From positions 13,803 through 77,802 of the forward strand of contig CAYPCW010000004.1 of NCBI GenBank assembly GCA_964409335.1: DNA of 64,000 bases. Reading direction: 5' to 3'. Below are positions 9,527 to 18,852 of this stretch, piece by piece. Positions within the stretch are counted from its first letter, which is position 1, and each line of letters begins with the position of its first letter. The DNA comes from JABMOW01 sp964409335. GTDB taxonomy: Bacteria > Fidelibacterota > Marinisomatia > SCGC-AAA003-L08 > JACNLC01. Below the pieces are notes generated by a model. The model saw nothing but the letters and a program-made list of their open reading frames with translations, had not been told where the DNA came from and did no database searches. The position numbers were made by a program, and so were the translations under genes.

Positions 9527-10137
9527 CGATGGCACGCCGTGCAATCCGTCGGAGGATTGATATTTCGGTCGATTTTATATTGCTGAGCAAGCAGGAGCTG
9601 ATTTTCAGGGGGAATCCAGTCCATTTTTGTAATTTCATTCAGGGGACGGAGAAACATATCCGGATTTCGATGACAATCCAGACACCACCCCATGCTCAAG
9701 GGCTGAACCTGCATCACCACTTCCATCTGGTCTATTCTTCCGTGACAGGTAGTACATCCCACTCCTCGGATAATATGTGCGGAATGGTCGAAAAATGCAT
9801 AATCGGGAATTTTATGAATGCGTATCCATTCCATGGGTTTCTTCTCTGCCCAGCTTTGATTGATGGGTAGCAATTTTTCGCTTTCAGGGAGACAAAGGAC
9901 ATGGCAGTTCATACAGGTTTGAGTTGGAGGGACAGTGGCTTTTGCACCGATTTCGACGGCGGTATGACAATATCGGCAGTCCATTCCCAGATCGCCGGCG
10001 TGGAGTTTATGACTGTAGGGAACCGGTTGTACCGGCCGGTATCCTGTGTCGGTAAATTTAGGCGAACCAAAATAATTCACGCCGAAAACTACGACAATGG
10101 TTGCCACGATGCCTGCAGTCCCGGCAATTATGGGCAA
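9523..10137 (-). CDS. actA: Alternative complex III subunit ActA, pentaheme cytochrome c
   Basis: A multiheme electron-transfer subunit with five CxxCH sites: CRYCH, CMNCH, CTTCH, CLDCH and CTACH. This is the usual number for ActA. An N-terminal membrane helix anchors it, followed by the signature YRPVQPVPYSHKLHAGDLG. The start is uncertain. With the TTG at 10137 the protein is 204 residues but begins directly with the hydrophobic helix and has no positive charge before it. In-frame codons upstream encode a more typical TSQIFTRRWNLL, but the only start-like codon there with a Shine-Dalgarno match (AGAGG) is ATC at 10173. It is the first gene of the operon. Confidence 0.94.
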   Translation of the reverse strand: MPIIAGTAGIVATIVVVFGVNYFGSPKFTDTGYRPVQPVPYSHKLHAGDLGMDCRYCHTAVEIGAKATVPPTQTCMNCHVLCLPESEKLLPINQSWAEKKPMEWIRIHKIPDYAFFDHSAHIIRGVGCTTCHGRIDQMEVVMQVQPLSMGWCLDCHRNPDMFLRPLNEITKMDWIPPENQLLLAQQYKIDRNINPPTDCTACHR

Positions 10138-10173
10138 TAGATTCCATCTCCTGGTGAAAATCTGTGACGTGAT

Positions 10174-10427
10174 CCAACTCCTCTGTAAAATAATGTGTGA
10201 TTTATTAAATTAAGACAAACTTATATATCAATTATGGGAAAACGATCGGTTTAAAATCGAGCAAATTTAGGAACACTGTTCAACCCCGGCAAATAAAATT
10301 TTCTTTAAATTTCACTTCGTTAAAGCACAATTTTTAAACATATAGTTATTATTAATTGTTTTGTTTAAAAATTAGCAGTCCTAAACAATCATTTTAGGAC
10401 ATTTTAATCCATTAATTTATCAATCTG
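10174..10427. other. Intergenic region between mutS and the act operon
   Basis: A 254-base A+T-rich region holding the end of mutS transcription (see the hairpin at 10378-10400) and presumably the promoter of the act-cox operon, read on the minus strand. About 45 bases before actA the minus strand reads TATAAGTTTG. This contains TAnnTTTG, the -7 motif described for Bacteroidota housekeeping promoters, but I see no good matching upstream element at the right distance. No open reading frame or RNA gene is evident. Confidence 0.4.
10378..10400 (-). terminator. Probable mutS transcription terminator
   Basis: An eight-base-pair stem, GTCCTAAA with TTTAGGAC, lies 28 bases after the mutS stop. On the minus strand it is followed by TGCTAATTTTT, a moderate T-rich run. 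The stem is A+T-rich and the T run is set back by about five bases, so termination may be partial. Confidence 0.5.
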
Positions 10428-13022
10428 TTATTTTTCAGAGTGTTTTTTTATAAGTTCGTCTAGCTTAATTAAGGCCTCCATGGGTGTCATGCGGTTTATA
10501 TCCAATTGACTGATCTCCTGTTTCAGGGCATCATCCCCGCGAGAGAACATATCTACTTGAGATGTTTTCATGACCATCAGAGAAGCTTCGGGGCATGTAT
10601 CGGTATTCCCCATTAGTTTTTCCAGAACCAAACGTGATCGTTCGATGACGGCAGGAGGAAGTCCAGCCATTTCAGCCACATGAATCCCATAACTTTTATC
10701 CGCTCCGCCCGGAATAATTTTTCTAAGAAAAATCACCCGGTTTCCAAATTCTTTAACGGCGACATTCAGGTTGAATGCGTTTGGAAGTTGTTCAGCCAGT
10801 TCCACCAGTTCATGATAGTGGGTGGCAAATAATGTTTTTGATGCAACTTCCGGTTTGTTGTGTAGATACTCGGTCACAGCCCATGCAATGGAAAGTCCGT
10901 CGTAAGTGGAAGTCCCCCTTCCAATTTCATCCAGGAGGATTAAACTTTTCGGAGTAGCATTATTCAGAATATTGGCGGTTTCGTTCATTTCGACCAGGAA
11001 TGTGGACTCCCCTCCTGCGAGGTTATCGCTCGCCCCGACCCGTGTAAATAACTTATCCACGATCCCGATTCGGGCATGAGATGCGGGAACAAAAGATCCG
11101 CATTGCGCCATGAGAACAATCAATCCCACCTGGCGGATGTAGGTGCTCTTTCCCGCCATATTGGGACCGGTGATTACGCCGATTTGGCAATTTTCCGTAT
11201 CCAAATGAACATCGTTGGGGATAAACTTCTCACCCACCGGTAACAGCGTTTCCACCACCGGATGCCGGGAATCTTTAAGTTCAATGATATCTGATTCGCT
11301 GATTTCCGGTTTGACATAATCATTTTTGTCCGCCACCTCTGCCAGGGCAGCGGCAATATCCAACTTGGCCATGATCTGTGCATTCACCTGAATTGCTTTT
11401 GCTGATTTGAGAATATACTCTTTTAGTTCGTCGAAAATATGAGATTCAATTTCGGTGATTTTCTGGTCTGCTGATAATATTTTTTCTTCGTATTCCTTCA
11501 GATCAGGAGTGAAATACCGTTCAGAATTCGTCAAAGTCTGTTTTCGGATATACTGCTCCGGGACCTTTTCCTTATGAGCATTCGTGACATCAATATAATA
11601 ACCAAAAACTTTGTTATAAGCGACTTTCAGACTGGAAATTCCGGTGAGCGATTTTTGTTCGGCTTGATATCTGGCAATCCATTGTCCTGCATGGTCTGAA
11701 AGATCACGAAATTCGTCCAGTTCAGGCGAATAACCGGGCCGGATATACCCGCCCTTTGTCTGGTTCACCGGAGGGTCTGCAATCAGCACATCCCTGCATC
11801 TCTCCACCACATTTCCCGTATTTTCACATTGTGACATTAATTTGTGAAGCGCAGGTTCATTTTGGGTGAACACTCCGGTAAATACGGGAATTTTAGATAG
11901 TGAGACGCCTAATTGAGACACATCCCTTGGTGTTGCCCGGTTTGCAGAGATTTTAGCGATAATCCGGTCAATATCGGACACGGATCGCAACTCCTTCCGG
12001 ACTTCAGTCAGCATGTTTGCATCACTAAAAAATTCATTCACTTGCTGAAGACGTATTTCAATTTTTCCGGTATTGTACAGGGGCCGTCGAAGGATCTGTT
12101 TTAACCGCCGACTGCCTGCCGCCGTGATGGTTTTATCCAAAACGCTGATGAGTGTCCCGTGAATACCCTGGGAAGACAGCGAGTTAAATATTTCCAGGTT
12201 TCTCAATGTGAACGAATCCAACCCCATATATCCGCTATTCTGCATTAATGAGATCGTTGTAATATGACCTGCCTCATTCTTAAAATTTTCTCTGACATAA
12301 TAGAGAACTGCGCCAGCAGAAGAAATTGAAAGGGGATAATCCTCGATTCCGAATCCTTTGAGATTGGCAGTGACGAAATGTGTTTTCAGCAATTCAAATG
12401 CGGTGGAGTACTCATATATCCAGTCCGGGATCCCGGAGAAAAACAGGTTTCGTGTTGTGAAAATTGCCTTGATCTTTATCTCCTGACCTTCAGGATACAA
12501 CAATTCTGAAGGACTGAACTGCCGGAGTATGTAATTGATTTCGGATTCCTGCCATTCGCCTGTAAAAAATTCTCCCGTAGAATAATCCAAAATGGAAATA
12601 CCGGCTTTCCCATCTGAAATGAACACACTGGCGAGGTAATTATTCTCCCGTTGATCAAGGTATTTATCGGTTAACGCTGTCCCCGGAGTGACGACTTCAA
12701 CCACATCCCGTTTCACGATTCCCTTCGCTAATTTCGGATCTTCCACCTGTTCACAAATTGCAACCCGATATCCGGCTTTTAACAGTTTAAAAAGATATTG
12801 ATCCAAAGCGTGATAGGGAAATCCCGCCAACGGAACGGTAGAAGCCGCCCCATTTGCCCGTTTGGTGAGCGTGATTCCCAATACTTCAGAGGCAATTTGG
12901 GCATCTTTCTCAAAAGTTTCGTAAAAATCGCCCATCCTAAACAGAATCACTGAGCCGGGATGTTTTTTTTTCGCTTCCCAGAATTGTTTCATAACGGGAG
13001 TTATGGTCGTTTTTTTTGTCAT
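10428..13022 (-). CDS. mutS: DNA mismatch repair ATPase MutS
   Basis: An 864-residue mismatch-recognition protein of normal length. Near the N terminus it has the mismatch-wedging Phe-x-Glu in GDFYETFEKDA (about residues 31-41), the hallmark of true MutS1 rather than MutS2. The C-terminal ABC-type ATPase has the P-loop GPNMAGKSTYIRQVG at about residue 618, the DEIGRGTSTYDGLS Walker B/signature region and the FATHYHEL switch. MutS finds base mismatches after replication and recruits MutL; no mutL is in this window. It is probably transcribed alone, with a terminator-like hairpin after it and 63 bases to the selB stop upstream. The ATG at 13022 lines up with the family N terminus. Confidence 0.98.
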   Translation of the reverse strand: MTKKTTITPVMKQFWEAKKKHPGSVILFRMGDFYETFEKDAQIASEVLGITLTKRANGAASTVPLAGFPYHALDQYLFKLLKAGYRVAICEQVEDPKLAKGIVKRDVVEVVTPGTALTDKYLDQRENNYLASVFISDGKAGISILDYSTGEFFTGEWQESEINYILRQFSPSELLYPEGQEIKIKAIFTTRNLFFSGIPDWIYEYSTAFELLKTHFVTANLKGFGIEDYPLSISSAGAVLYYVRENFKNEAGHITTISLMQNSGYMGLDSFTLRNLEIFNSLSSQGIHGTLISVLDKTITAAGSRRLKQILRRPLYNTGKIEIRLQQVNEFFSDANMLTEVRKELRSVSDIDRIIAKISANRATPRDVSQLGVSLSKIPVFTGVFTQNEPALHKLMSQCENTGNVVERCRDVLIADPPVNQTKGGYIRPGYSPELDEFRDLSDHAGQWIARYQAEQKSLTGISSLKVAYNKVFGYYIDVTNAHKEKVPEQYIRKQTLTNSERYFTPDLKEYEEKILSADQKITEIESHIFDELKEYILKSAKAIQVNAQIMAKLDIAAALAEVADKNDYVKPEISESDIIELKDSRHPVVETLLPVGEKFIPNDVHLDTENCQIGVITGPNMAGKSTYIRQVGLIVLMAQCGSFVPASHARIGIVDKLFTRVGASDNLAGGESTFLVEMNETANILNNATPKSLILLDEIGRGTSTYDGLSIAWAVTEYLHNKPEVASKTLFATHYHELVELAEQLPNAFNLNVAVKEFGNRVIFLRKIIPGGADKSYGIHVAEMAGLPPAVIERSRLVLEKLMGNTDTCPEASLMVMKTSQVDMFSRGDDALKQEISQLDINRMTPMEALIKLDELIKKHSEK

Positions 13023-13085
13023 TTATTCTTTAGGGGATAAAATGGATGTAAATACAGGTAAACTCCCGGGCTGGTTTGATCCATA

Positions 13086-14966
13086 TCACGGTATTCGTTT
13101 CCGGCCCCCGGCGGTACGATACGTGATTTTTTGCTGATCAAAATATTCAAGCAGCGGCATGGCATATTTTCTCGATGTTTCCGCTAATTCTTTAAAGTCA
13201 CCGACAGACAGTAGATCCTGGTGGTCAAAAAATGAATGAAGTTTGGATTTCAAATTTTCGAAATTCCGACGAGTGAACATGAGGTACCCTTCCACACGGA
13301 GGATCTTCCCCTGTTGTTCCGCGATATCCATCAAAAGTTTGATCCGCTTTTCCGGTTCTTGTAACTGGTCTGCCAATTCGCTCAGCTTGGATGAACTGAA
13401 TTTTTCCTCATCCAGCAGTGTGAGAAGTTTCTCTAACAGTTCATTCTCAGAGGATGATAACTTAATGGCATGTCCCGGTGGATAATAAATTTCCCCCTCA
13501 TGAGAGAGCATACCGCTATTCACCATAGAATCCAGGATAAACTCCAGGAAGCGTATATCTGCCTTGGTTTTCTGCCTGATCTCTTCTTTTTGTAGTCCCA
13601 ACCGATATGAATTATTAGATAAAAACTTTTGGAGTTCATTATTGATCTGTTCTTCAAGCGCTGCTACGGTGGATGAAGCGACCAGCCACCGGTCGGTTTT
13701 GTATTGAATCCAATTTATGCGATCGTCCAAGTTCACCTTTGAATCCAGCCATTGTGGTGAACGGCTAAAAACCAGTTTGGCACGTGTTTCATTCAGGGGT
13801 CTTGCGCCCCAGCTTTGTATCATTTTTACCAATCTGTCTTCGTACGTCCCGTAGAAGAGATTTTTCACGAGATTCGAAGCGGTTTTCAATTTATCATTGA
13901 TCATATTGAGTAAAATTTCACCCCCACCGATAGTATCTGTTGGGGAATAAGTTCGAATTATATATTTATCTCCCCACCCGGCGATCAAAGGGGTTTCAAG
14001 CGCATAGATGACCGGACTTTCTTCTCCTGGTTTGAGGCTTGATTTGTCAATGATAAAAATTCTCGCCATCACCTCCTGAGTACCCAGATGTATCCGCACC
14101 CTTTGGTTCTGTCTGACCGGTTTTTGAGTCCGCGACAATAGTTTTAAGGTCGCACCTATCTGCGTTGTGGGTTGAAAATAACCGGGTTCCGCCAACACAT
14201 TCCCCCGGGAAAGGTCCTCGCGCCCGATCTCGACATTGGTTAGATTTATCGCTGCCCGATCACCCAGTTCAACGGTATTCACCGGGCGATGGTGACTCTG
14301 CAAACCTCTCACTTTTACCAGTTTTCCCTGTGGCAGCATTTCAACAGTATCCCCAATGGACAGACGACCGGAGGAAACCGTTCCGGTGGTCACCGTCCCA
14401 AATCCTTTGATGGAAAAAACCCGATCCACATTTTGACGGAAGAATCCGTAATCTGACTTCTCATTGATCCGACTTTTTAACTCCAGGATGGTTGCGGATA
14501 GCTCCTGAATACCGATATTTTTAACAGCAGATGTATGAACTACCGGTGCATTCTGGAGGAAGGTTTCTTTCACCAGCTCATGGATGTCGGATTCAATGAG
14601 CATCAGCCAGTCTTCATCTGCAAGATCGACTTTATTAAGGACGATACATCCGGTTTTTACGCCAAGAAGACTGAGGATATCCAGATGTTCTCGGGTTTGG
14701 GGCATGACGCCGTCGTCTGCTGCAACCACCAGCAATGCAGCATCCACACTGCTGACGCCAGACATCATATTTTTTACAAATTTCTCATGTCCCGGTACAT
14801 CAATGAGGGTGATCTGTTCGGACAGGAATGCAAAGCCAAGGTCAATGGTCATTCCCCGTCTGATCTCATCCTTTAATCGATTGGTATTCACACCCGTCAA
14901 AGCCTGCACCAATGCCGTTTTTCCATGATCAATGTGTCCGGCTAATCCGATGATGATTTGTTTCAT
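13086..14966 (-). CDS. selB: Selenocysteine-specific elongation factor SelB
   Basis: A 626-residue translation factor that brings Sec-tRNA to UGA codons marked by a SECIS hairpin. The GTPase domain has GHIDHGKTALVQALTG (P-loop), DVPGHEKFVKNM (G3) and NKVDL (G4). Domains II and III follow to about residue 370. The last 250 residues are the winged-helix repeats that bind the SECIS RNA, as expected from the length. The gene overlaps selA by four bases (ATGA at 14963-14966), so the pair is one translational unit. Its presence means the organism makes selenoproteins. No in-frame UGA gene or tRNA-Sec was found in this window. Confidence 0.97.
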   Translation of the reverse strand: MKQIIIGLAGHIDHGKTALVQALTGVNTNRLKDEIRRGMTIDLGFAFLSEQITLIDVPGHEKFVKNMMSGVSSVDAALLVVAADDGVMPQTREHLDILSLLGVKTGCIVLNKVDLADEDWLMLIESDIHELVKETFLQNAPVVHTSAVKNIGIQELSATILELKSRINEKSDYGFFRQNVDRVFSIKGFGTVTTGTVSSGRLSIGDTVEMLPQGKLVKVRGLQSHHRPVNTVELGDRAAINLTNVEIGREDLSRGNVLAEPGYFQPTTQIGATLKLLSRTQKPVRQNQRVRIHLGTQEVMARIFIIDKSSLKPGEESPVIYALETPLIAGWGDKYIIRTYSPTDTIGGGEILLNMINDKLKTASNLVKNLFYGTYEDRLVKMIQSWGARPLNETRAKLVFSRSPQWLDSKVNLDDRINWIQYKTDRWLVASSTVAALEEQINNELQKFLSNNSYRLGLQKEEIRQKTKADIRFLEFILDSMVNSGMLSHEGEIYYPPGHAIKLSSSENELLEKLLTLLDEEKFSSSKLSELADQLQEPEKRIKLLMDIAEQQGKILRVEGYLMFTRRNFENLKSKLHSFFDHQDLLSVGDFKELAETSRKYAMPLLEYFDQQKITYRTAGGRKRIP

Positions 14967-16369
14967 TTTACTAAGCTTAATATTGCAGCGGTAATGAGGG
15001 ATTCCTGTCCAGGCAATACTGCTTTCAGATCAATCCGGAAACGGTTACCCGAGATGTATCCTAATACTGGTGTGTCAAGATTCCGGAAGCGATATGCCAA
15101 ATCAGCCGCAGACCGGTCTTGGGGTGAAAATACAATTGCCATACTGGGGATTTTCTCGGTGGGTAGAGAACCGCTACCGGCTTCTACATAAGATGGGGAT
15201 ATATGGATTCCGTGTTCTGTTAAAATTGCATTGTCAATGGGATCTAATATTTCCCCGGCGACCAGAACCAAATCCTGCGGGGTTCGCTGAAGTAACCATA
15301 AAGTGAGATTGTTCGGGTGGATATCTGTGGGTTTTAAATAGGTTCTCAGGGTTTCATCCAAAATGGCATGGGTCATCTTATCTACGCGAAGTGCACGGTA
15401 CAGAGGATTTTTTTGGAGTTTGTTCACTATGGATTTTTTTCCGCAGATAATTCCAGCCTGTGGTCCGCCCAGGAGTTTGTCTCCGCTAAAGGTAACTATA
15501 GTCGCGCCACCCCGGATAAATTCACACACCTGAGGCTCACGGGGAAGCCCCAATTGAGTGAGATTGGCGATGGCTCCGCTGCCCAGATCCATTAATAATG
15601 GAATTCTCTTCTTTTTGCACCACCCGGACAGATCCCTGAATTCTACCTGATGGATAAATCCTTCAATTTTAAAATTGCTTGTATGCACAACCAAAATAGC
15701 AGCGGTTTGATCCGTGACCGCATTCTGATAATCCTTCAGGTGGGTTTTATTGGTAGTGCCGACTTCCTTCAAGATACATCCGGATTTCAGGATCACATCG
15801 GGAATTCTGAAGGAACCGCCAATTTCAACCTGTTGTCCGCGGCTGACGATAACCTCCTTCCCTTCGGCGATGGTGTTTAACATCAGTAGTACTGCAGCGG
15901 CATTATTATTAACAACCAGGGATGACTCGGCTCCGGTCAGTGATTGTATTAACTCCCGAACAATCCCGGATCGTTCACTCCTGTTTGCAGTCGTCAGGTC
16001 CAGTTCCAGATTTATATATCCGGTAGTTTTCGTACACACATCTTCCATGATTGCCTTCGAAAATGGGGCTCTACCCAACCCGGTATGCAGGATAATCCCG
16101 GTACCGTTGATGATATTTATTAGTTTTGACGAATGGTCATGGTTTATCTGTTTGACTACCTGTCCAATGATGAAGTCGGGAGTAAGGGTTCCCGAATGGC
16201 CCTTGATGATGGATTCTCTGATTTCTGCGAGGAAATTGCGTATTGATGACCTGACCAGAGAGTACGGAAGATTGGGGATTTTTCCTGATATTTTACTTAA
16301 AATCACATCTACGGAAGGAATTTGTCTAAGGCGATCCTGACCGGGTTTTTGTTTTTTCAATGCGTTCAT
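14963..16369 (-). CDS. selA: L-seryl-tRNA(Sec) selenium transferase SelA
   Basis: A PLP enzyme that converts Ser-tRNA(Sec) to Sec-tRNA(Sec) using selenophosphate; it works as a large ring-shaped oligomer. The cofactor lysine lies in SGDKLLGGPQAG at about residue 298. Other family segments are LHTGLGRAPFS and NNNAAAVLL. I choose the ATG at 16369 (MNALKKQKPGQ), because the following DRLRQIPSVDVIL is the normal N terminus of SelA. An upstream start at 16432 would add 21 residues with no family match. It is the first gene of the selA-selB unit. selD is not in the window. Confidence 0.96.
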   Translation of the reverse strand: MNALKKQKPGQDRLRQIPSVDVILSKISGKIPNLPYSLVRSSIRNFLAEIRESIIKGHSGTLTPDFIIGQVVKQINHDHSSKLINIINGTGIILHTGLGRAPFSKAIMEDVCTKTTGYINLELDLTTANRSERSGIVRELIQSLTGAESSLVVNNNAAAVLLMLNTIAEGKEVIVSRGQQVEIGGSFRIPDVILKSGCILKEVGTTNKTHLKDYQNAVTDQTAAILVVHTSNFKIEGFIHQVEFRDLSGWCKKKRIPLLMDLGSGAIANLTQLGLPREPQVCEFIRGGATIVTFSGDKLLGGPQAGIICGKKSIVNKLQKNPLYRALRVDKMTHAILDETLRTYLKPTDIHPNNLTLWLLQRTPQDLVLVAGEILDPIDNAILTEHGIHISPSYVEAGSGSLPTEKIPSMAIVFSPQDRSAADLAYRFRNLDTPVLGYISGNRFRIDLKAVLPGQESLITAAILSLVK

Positions 16370-16572
16370 TTGAATTGGGTTGACATCATAAAAATGAAAA
16401 ACTTCCCTTCGATAGAGAGTAGAAAAATACATCGGGTGATTTCAATCTCACAAACGAAAGAACGACGAGTGGCGGGAATATGAAGTTTCATCACGGAAAA
16501 GCAAGTATTGGCGGAATCGTGAAAAATCAGAGGATAGCCGCACTCTGGTAATTTTGAATCAGACACCAACCA

Positions 16573-17733
16573 TTATGCGTCGGGCTTAGGTTCGATGGGT
16601 CGACGGGATATCCAAAGCGCAAGCAGGACAGCGGGCAACAACACAATGGTCAGTGAGGGAAAAATGTATCGAATTTGAAAGTATTCTCCGATATAACCAC
16701 CTGCAGTGGCTGCGAAAGACCCTATACCAAAACCAAGACCTGACGAGATCCCGTAGACCATACCCCGATTATCTCTGGGTGTAATATCTGCGATAAGACT
16801 GTTTAAAACCGGTTGATATGAAAAATTTACTGCGCCAAGAAGTCCTGCGGCAATCAGCATTACCCATCCCTGTGAGAACCCCATGATCAGCATGAATGGA
16901 ATATTTAATCCTACGACCCACACCAACAGGTTTTTTCGTTGAAAATATTCACCCAGTTTGCCACCGATCATTTGACCGAAAATTCCCAGCATTAAAACCA
17001 TCGCCGTTAGGACGCCCCCCCGGGTGACTGCATTTAAAATGCCATGGATACTTTCTGAAAAATAAATCGGCATAAAATTAAAAATACCATGATGCGCAAA
17101 CCCCCAAAGTGCGGCGATTACAAAAACAGTATTATGGACCGGACGGATCGTATTTTTAAAGGATAAAGCGTGCGGATTTTTAATGATCACATCCTTGCCT
17201 AATCTGAGGACGGAATAGGTACCCCCCAGGAGAGCGAGGACACCTAGCAGAATGTATGCAGCCCGCCAATCCATGAAACCGGCGATCCCACCACCGATTA
17301 ATGGACCGAGTGTTAACCCGAGACTACCTGAAATTCCGTGGATCCCCATATTCCGGCTGACACGGTGGGTGTTACTGATAAGGCTTAACCCAGCGGGATG
17401 ATAGAGCCCGGAAAACAAACCTAATAATCCGAGTCCTATGGCAAGCCCGGAAAAAGTATGAGAGATTGAGATCAGCACAACCGAAAGGGAAATTCCAAAA
17501 AAATAAATGGTCAGAACGTTTCGTGGGCCGATCCGATCTACCAGATATCCAGCGGGAAAAGCCGTCAGACCGAAACATAAGAATTGAATGGTTCCTAGTT
17601 TACCTAAGGATACCAGGGAAACCTCGAAATCGCCTTTGAGGACGATCATGATTGCCGGGAAAATCAAGGTAATGCTATGGACTAAAGCATGCCCGATACT
17701 GGTGGGAATTAAAATGGAGCCTGACTGATTCAT
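16573..17733 (-). CDS. Major facilitator superfamily transporter
   Basis: A 386-residue inner-membrane transporter with about twelve helices and the MFS loop 2-3 motif in AGYLVDRIGPRNVL. The N terminus, STSIGHALVHS-like with a His in helix 1, and the overall layout recall the fosmidomycin-resistance (Fsr) and related small-molecule efflux group, but the substrate cannot be told from sequence. It lies between a terminator (17739-17771) and selA. The start ATG at 17733 is only five bases beyond the T run of that terminator, so its promoter must overlap the rplS operon end, or it depends on read-through. Not evidently linked to selenium metabolism. Confidence 0.85.
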   Translation of the reverse strand: MNQSGSILIPTSIGHALVHSITLIFPAIMIVLKGDFEVSLVSLGKLGTIQFLCFGLTAFPAGYLVDRIGPRNVLTIYFFGISLSVVLISISHTFSGLAIGLGLLGLFSGLYHPAGLSLISNTHRVSRNMGIHGISGSLGLTLGPLIGGGIAGFMDWRAAYILLGVLALLGGTYSVLRLGKDVIIKNPHALSFKNTIRPVHNTVFVIAALWGFAHHGIFNFMPIYFSESIHGILNAVTRGGVLTAMVLMLGIFGQMIGGKLGEYFQRKNLLVWVVGLNIPFMLIMGFSQGWVMLIAAGLLGAVNFSYQPVLNSLIADITPRDNRGMVYGISSGLGFGIGSFAATAGGYIGEYFQIRYIFPSLTIVLLPAVLLALWISRRPIEPKPDA

Positions 17734-17738
17734 TAAAT

Positions 17739-17771
17739 AAAAAAGCTCCCACTTATGGTCAAATGGGAGCT
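17739..17771 (-). terminator. Rho-independent terminator of the ffh-rplS operon
   Basis: A perfect eight-base-pair stem, AGCTCCCA with TGGGAGCT (17744-17751 and 17764-17771), with a 12-base loop, lies 20 bases past the rplS stop. On the minus strand the stem is followed directly by TTTTTTATTT. It closes the translation operon and sits just before the start codon of the MFS gene. Confidence 0.92.
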
Positions 17772-17791
17772 TATATTGATTCGATAATGAC

Positions 17792-18136
17792 CTACAATCG
17801 TTCTTTAATACGGGCGGCTTTCCCTTTTAATTCTCTCAAATAGTAGAGTTTTGCCTGTCTGACTTTTCCTCTGCGAACCACTTTAATGGAGTCGATATTG
17901 GGTGAGTGAAAAGGAAATATCCGCTCTACGCCGACGCCGCTTGAAATTTTTCGAACGGTGAACGTTTTATCAATCCCGTGACCGGCAGACATGGCGATCA
18001 CGACACCTTCGTACATCTGAATCCGGGTCCGGTTACCTTCTCGGACTTTTACACCGACAGCCACGGTATCCCCGGATTTAAATTCAGGAATATCTGTTTT
18101 TAGGTCTTTTTGAGTTGCTATTGCTATTTTATCCAT
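17792..18136 (-). CDS. rplS: 50S ribosomal protein bL19
   Basis: A 114-residue ribosomal protein at the interface of the two subunits. It shows the family features FKSGDTVAVGVKVREGNRTRIQ near the N terminus and the SGVGVERIFPFHSP block (about residues 66-79). The basic tail RRGKVRQAKLYYLREL is also typical. It is the last gene of the ffh-rpsP-khpA-rimM-trmD-rplS operon, two bases after trmD, and is followed by a strong terminator. Length and sequence are normal for bL19. Confidence 0.98.
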   Translation of the reverse strand: MDKIAIATQKDLKTDIPEFKSGDTVAVGVKVREGNRTRIQMYEGVVIAMSAGHGIDKTFTVRKISSGVGVERIFPFHSPNIDSIKVVRRGKVRQAKLYYLRELKGKAARIKERL

Positions 18137-18138
18137 TT

Positions 18139-18852
18139 TTATTCCGCTTCTTTTGGTTCTAAATATTTTTTAAATAGGTCAGGTCTGTTTTTTTTTGTTT
18201 TCTCAATCTGATTAACCAGGCGCCATTTGGCAATTTTTTGATGATGCCCTGATAACAGAATTTCCGGTACGGTCATTCCATCAAATTCCTCCGGTCTCGT
18301 GTAATGCGGTCCATCCAGTAAGTCATGCGTAAATGAGTCGGTCTCCGCAGATTCAAAAGTGTTGATCACACCTGGAATCAATCGTATAACCGTATCCAAA
18401 ATTACCATTGTGGGTAATTCCCCACCCGTCAGGACGTAATCGCCAATAGATATTTCATCCGTCACATACCGATCGCGAATCCGTTGATCGATCCCTTTAT
18501 AATGACCGTGAATAAAAATCAGTCTTTCTGCTTTTGACAAGTTTTCTGATATTGTTTGATTCAACAGTTTCCCGTCAGGCGAAGGAAAAATAATCCTGAC
18601 ATTTTCACCGGGAAGTGCATCCGATCGTGCGGCTTCAATCGCACGGCTCAATGGTTCAGGTTTCATTATCATCCCGGAACCGCCTCCGAACGGATAATCG
18701 TCTATCCGGTAATGAGGCGGATCAGCATACGAAAACAGATTGTGCACCACATACCTGACCATTTCCTTTTTCCCGGCAATTTTCAGTATGCTTTCATCGA
18801 TAATGGCATTGACCATATCCGGGAATGGTGTAATTAAATGGACGGAGATCAT
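18139..18852 (-). CDS. trmD: tRNA (guanine-37-N1)-methyltransferase TrmD
   Basis: A 237-residue knotted SPOUT methyltransferase that makes m1G37 in tRNAs reading CNN codons and so prevents frameshifting. The S-adenosylmethionine knot is clear in RYVTDEISIGDYVLTGGELP, followed by VINTFESAETDSF. The N terminus SVHLITPFPDMV is standard. It overlaps rimM by four bases (ATGA at 18849-18852) and is followed two bases later by rplS, the classical arrangement. Length is typical. Confidence 0.98.
   Translation of the reverse strand: MISVHLITPFPDMVNAIIDESILKIAGKKEMVRYVVHNLFSYADPPHYRIDDYPFGGGSGMIMKPEPLSRAIEAARSDALPGENVRIIFPSPDGKLLNQTISENLSKAERLIFIHGHYKGIDQRIRDRYVTDEISIGDYVLTGGELPTMVILDTVIRLIPGVINTFESAETDSFTHDLLDGPHYTRPEEFDGMTVPEILLSGHHQKIAKWRLVNQIEKTKKNRPDLFKKYLEPKEAE

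Noticed and set aside
15750..16340. Long plus-strand open frame (196 codons) opposite selA
   Set aside because: It is antisense to a well-supported selA, has no family features and no ribosome site; it arises from selA codon bias.
16433..16572. Search for tRNA-Sec next to selA
   Set aside because: The 140 bases between selA and the MFS gene have no 12-to-13-base-pair acceptor/T stack, no TCA anticodon loop in context and no CCA end.
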